This document shows positions 5,241 to 5,364 of a DNA stretch of 5,364 nt, one piece after another. Every line of letters starts with the position of its first letter. The first letter of the stretch is position 1. The translations under genes were made by a program, and so were the position numbers. The stretch is from Erysipelotrichaceae bacterium. Its GTDB lineage: Bacteria; Bacillota_I; Bacilli_A; Erysipelotrichales; Erysipelotrichaceae. Below the pieces are notes generated by a model, which was not told the origin of the DNA, did not search any database, and worked only from the letters and a program-made list of their open reading frames with translations. The DNA lies in assembly GCA_027449005.1 (NCBI GenBank), contig DAIDML010000278.1:1-5364 (forward strand), read 5' to 3'.

Positions 5241-5364
5241 TTTGAATTGAGATAAAACATCAACAACTCTTCAATTAAATCATTGCGTTCAACTTCTTGA
5301 ATAAGTTGACGTGCTCCTTTATACGATGAGATATACGCAGGATCATTCGAGATTAAATACCCAG
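5237..5364 (-). CDS. ireB: IreB family regulatory phosphoprotein (UPF0297/DUF965), 3' part
   Basis: Only the last 41 codons lie in the window; the start is beyond the right edge. The translated tail begins [20 protein letters not shown] and ends in FYLNSK. It matches the C-terminal half of the small (about 85-90 aa) IreB/YrzL family, whose conserved features here are the GYL-[ILV]-S-x-DPAYI stretch, the KGARxLI segment and the ER-[ND]-[DE]-LIEEL helix. In Enterococcus faecalis, IreB is a substrate of the PASTA kinase IreK and a negative regulator of intrinsic cephalosporin resistance. It is a cytosolic protein without known enzymatic activity. Its usual neighbour ruvX follows immediately, its TGA stop overlapping the ruvX ATG as ATGA. 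The phosphoacceptor region of the family is N-terminal and not visible here, so regulation by a kinase is inferred from the family only. Confidence 0.93.
   Translation of the reverse strand, partial: GYLISNDPAYISSYKGARQLIQEVERNDLIEELLMFYLNSK

Noticed and set aside
1..5364. CRISPR arrays, insertion sequences, phage genes or defence systems.
   Set aside because: The window is filled by conserved chromosomal genes with no spaced direct repeats, transposase, integrase or terminal inverted repeats visible.

Overview
This 5.4 kb window is a tightly packed, AT-rich block of chromosomal genes, all read from the minus strand, so transcription runs from high to low coordinates. The gene set (ireB, ruvX, a DUF1292 gene, mltG, udk, greA) is the classic Firmicutes cluster known from Bacillus as the yrzL-yrrK-yrzB-yrrL...udk-greA region. 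TGA acts as a stop codon and strong AGGAGG-type ribosome binding sites are present, so this is not a UGA-Trp mollicute. The compact cluster and divergent competence proteins fit a low-GC Firmicute, perhaps an Erysipelotrichia-like lineage. That lineage guess is inference; no marker here proves it.

Layout in transcription order: the 3' end of ireB (cut by the right edge), ruvX (4824-5240), a DUF1292 gene (4561-4827), mltG (3516-4598), udk (2876-3508), greA (2363-2851), comEA (1863-2321) and comEC (49-1872). Four consecutive junctions are overlapping or nearly so: ATGA overlaps at ireB/ruvX and ruvX/DUF1292, a 38-nt overlap at DUF1292/mltG, and a 7-nt gap at mltG/udk. comEA and comEC also overlap. 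This implies one polycistronic unit with much translational coupling. A perfect extended -10 element on top of the udk stop codon suggests greA and the genes after it can also be transcribed separately. A second promoter with the same nonamer and a 17-nt spaced -35 sits inside the end of comEC and points out of the left edge. No intrinsic terminator was seen, and no stretch over 300 bases lacks a gene.

Functionally the first part joins cell-wall stress signalling and glycan processing (IreB, MltG) with nucleic-acid housekeeping (RuvX, Udk, GreA). The last two genes encode the DNA receptor and inner-membrane channel of natural transformation. Compared with Bacillus, the O-methyltransferase and U32 peptidase genes between mltG and udk are absent, comEB is absent, and the com genes follow greA directly.

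I see no wholly new system. The points most worth a second look are a ComEA that appears to be a lipoprotein, a short ComEC with an altered SGLH motif and a possible loop disulfide, the opposite-charge overlap of DUF1292 and mltG, and the promoter plus inverted repeat at the left edge.
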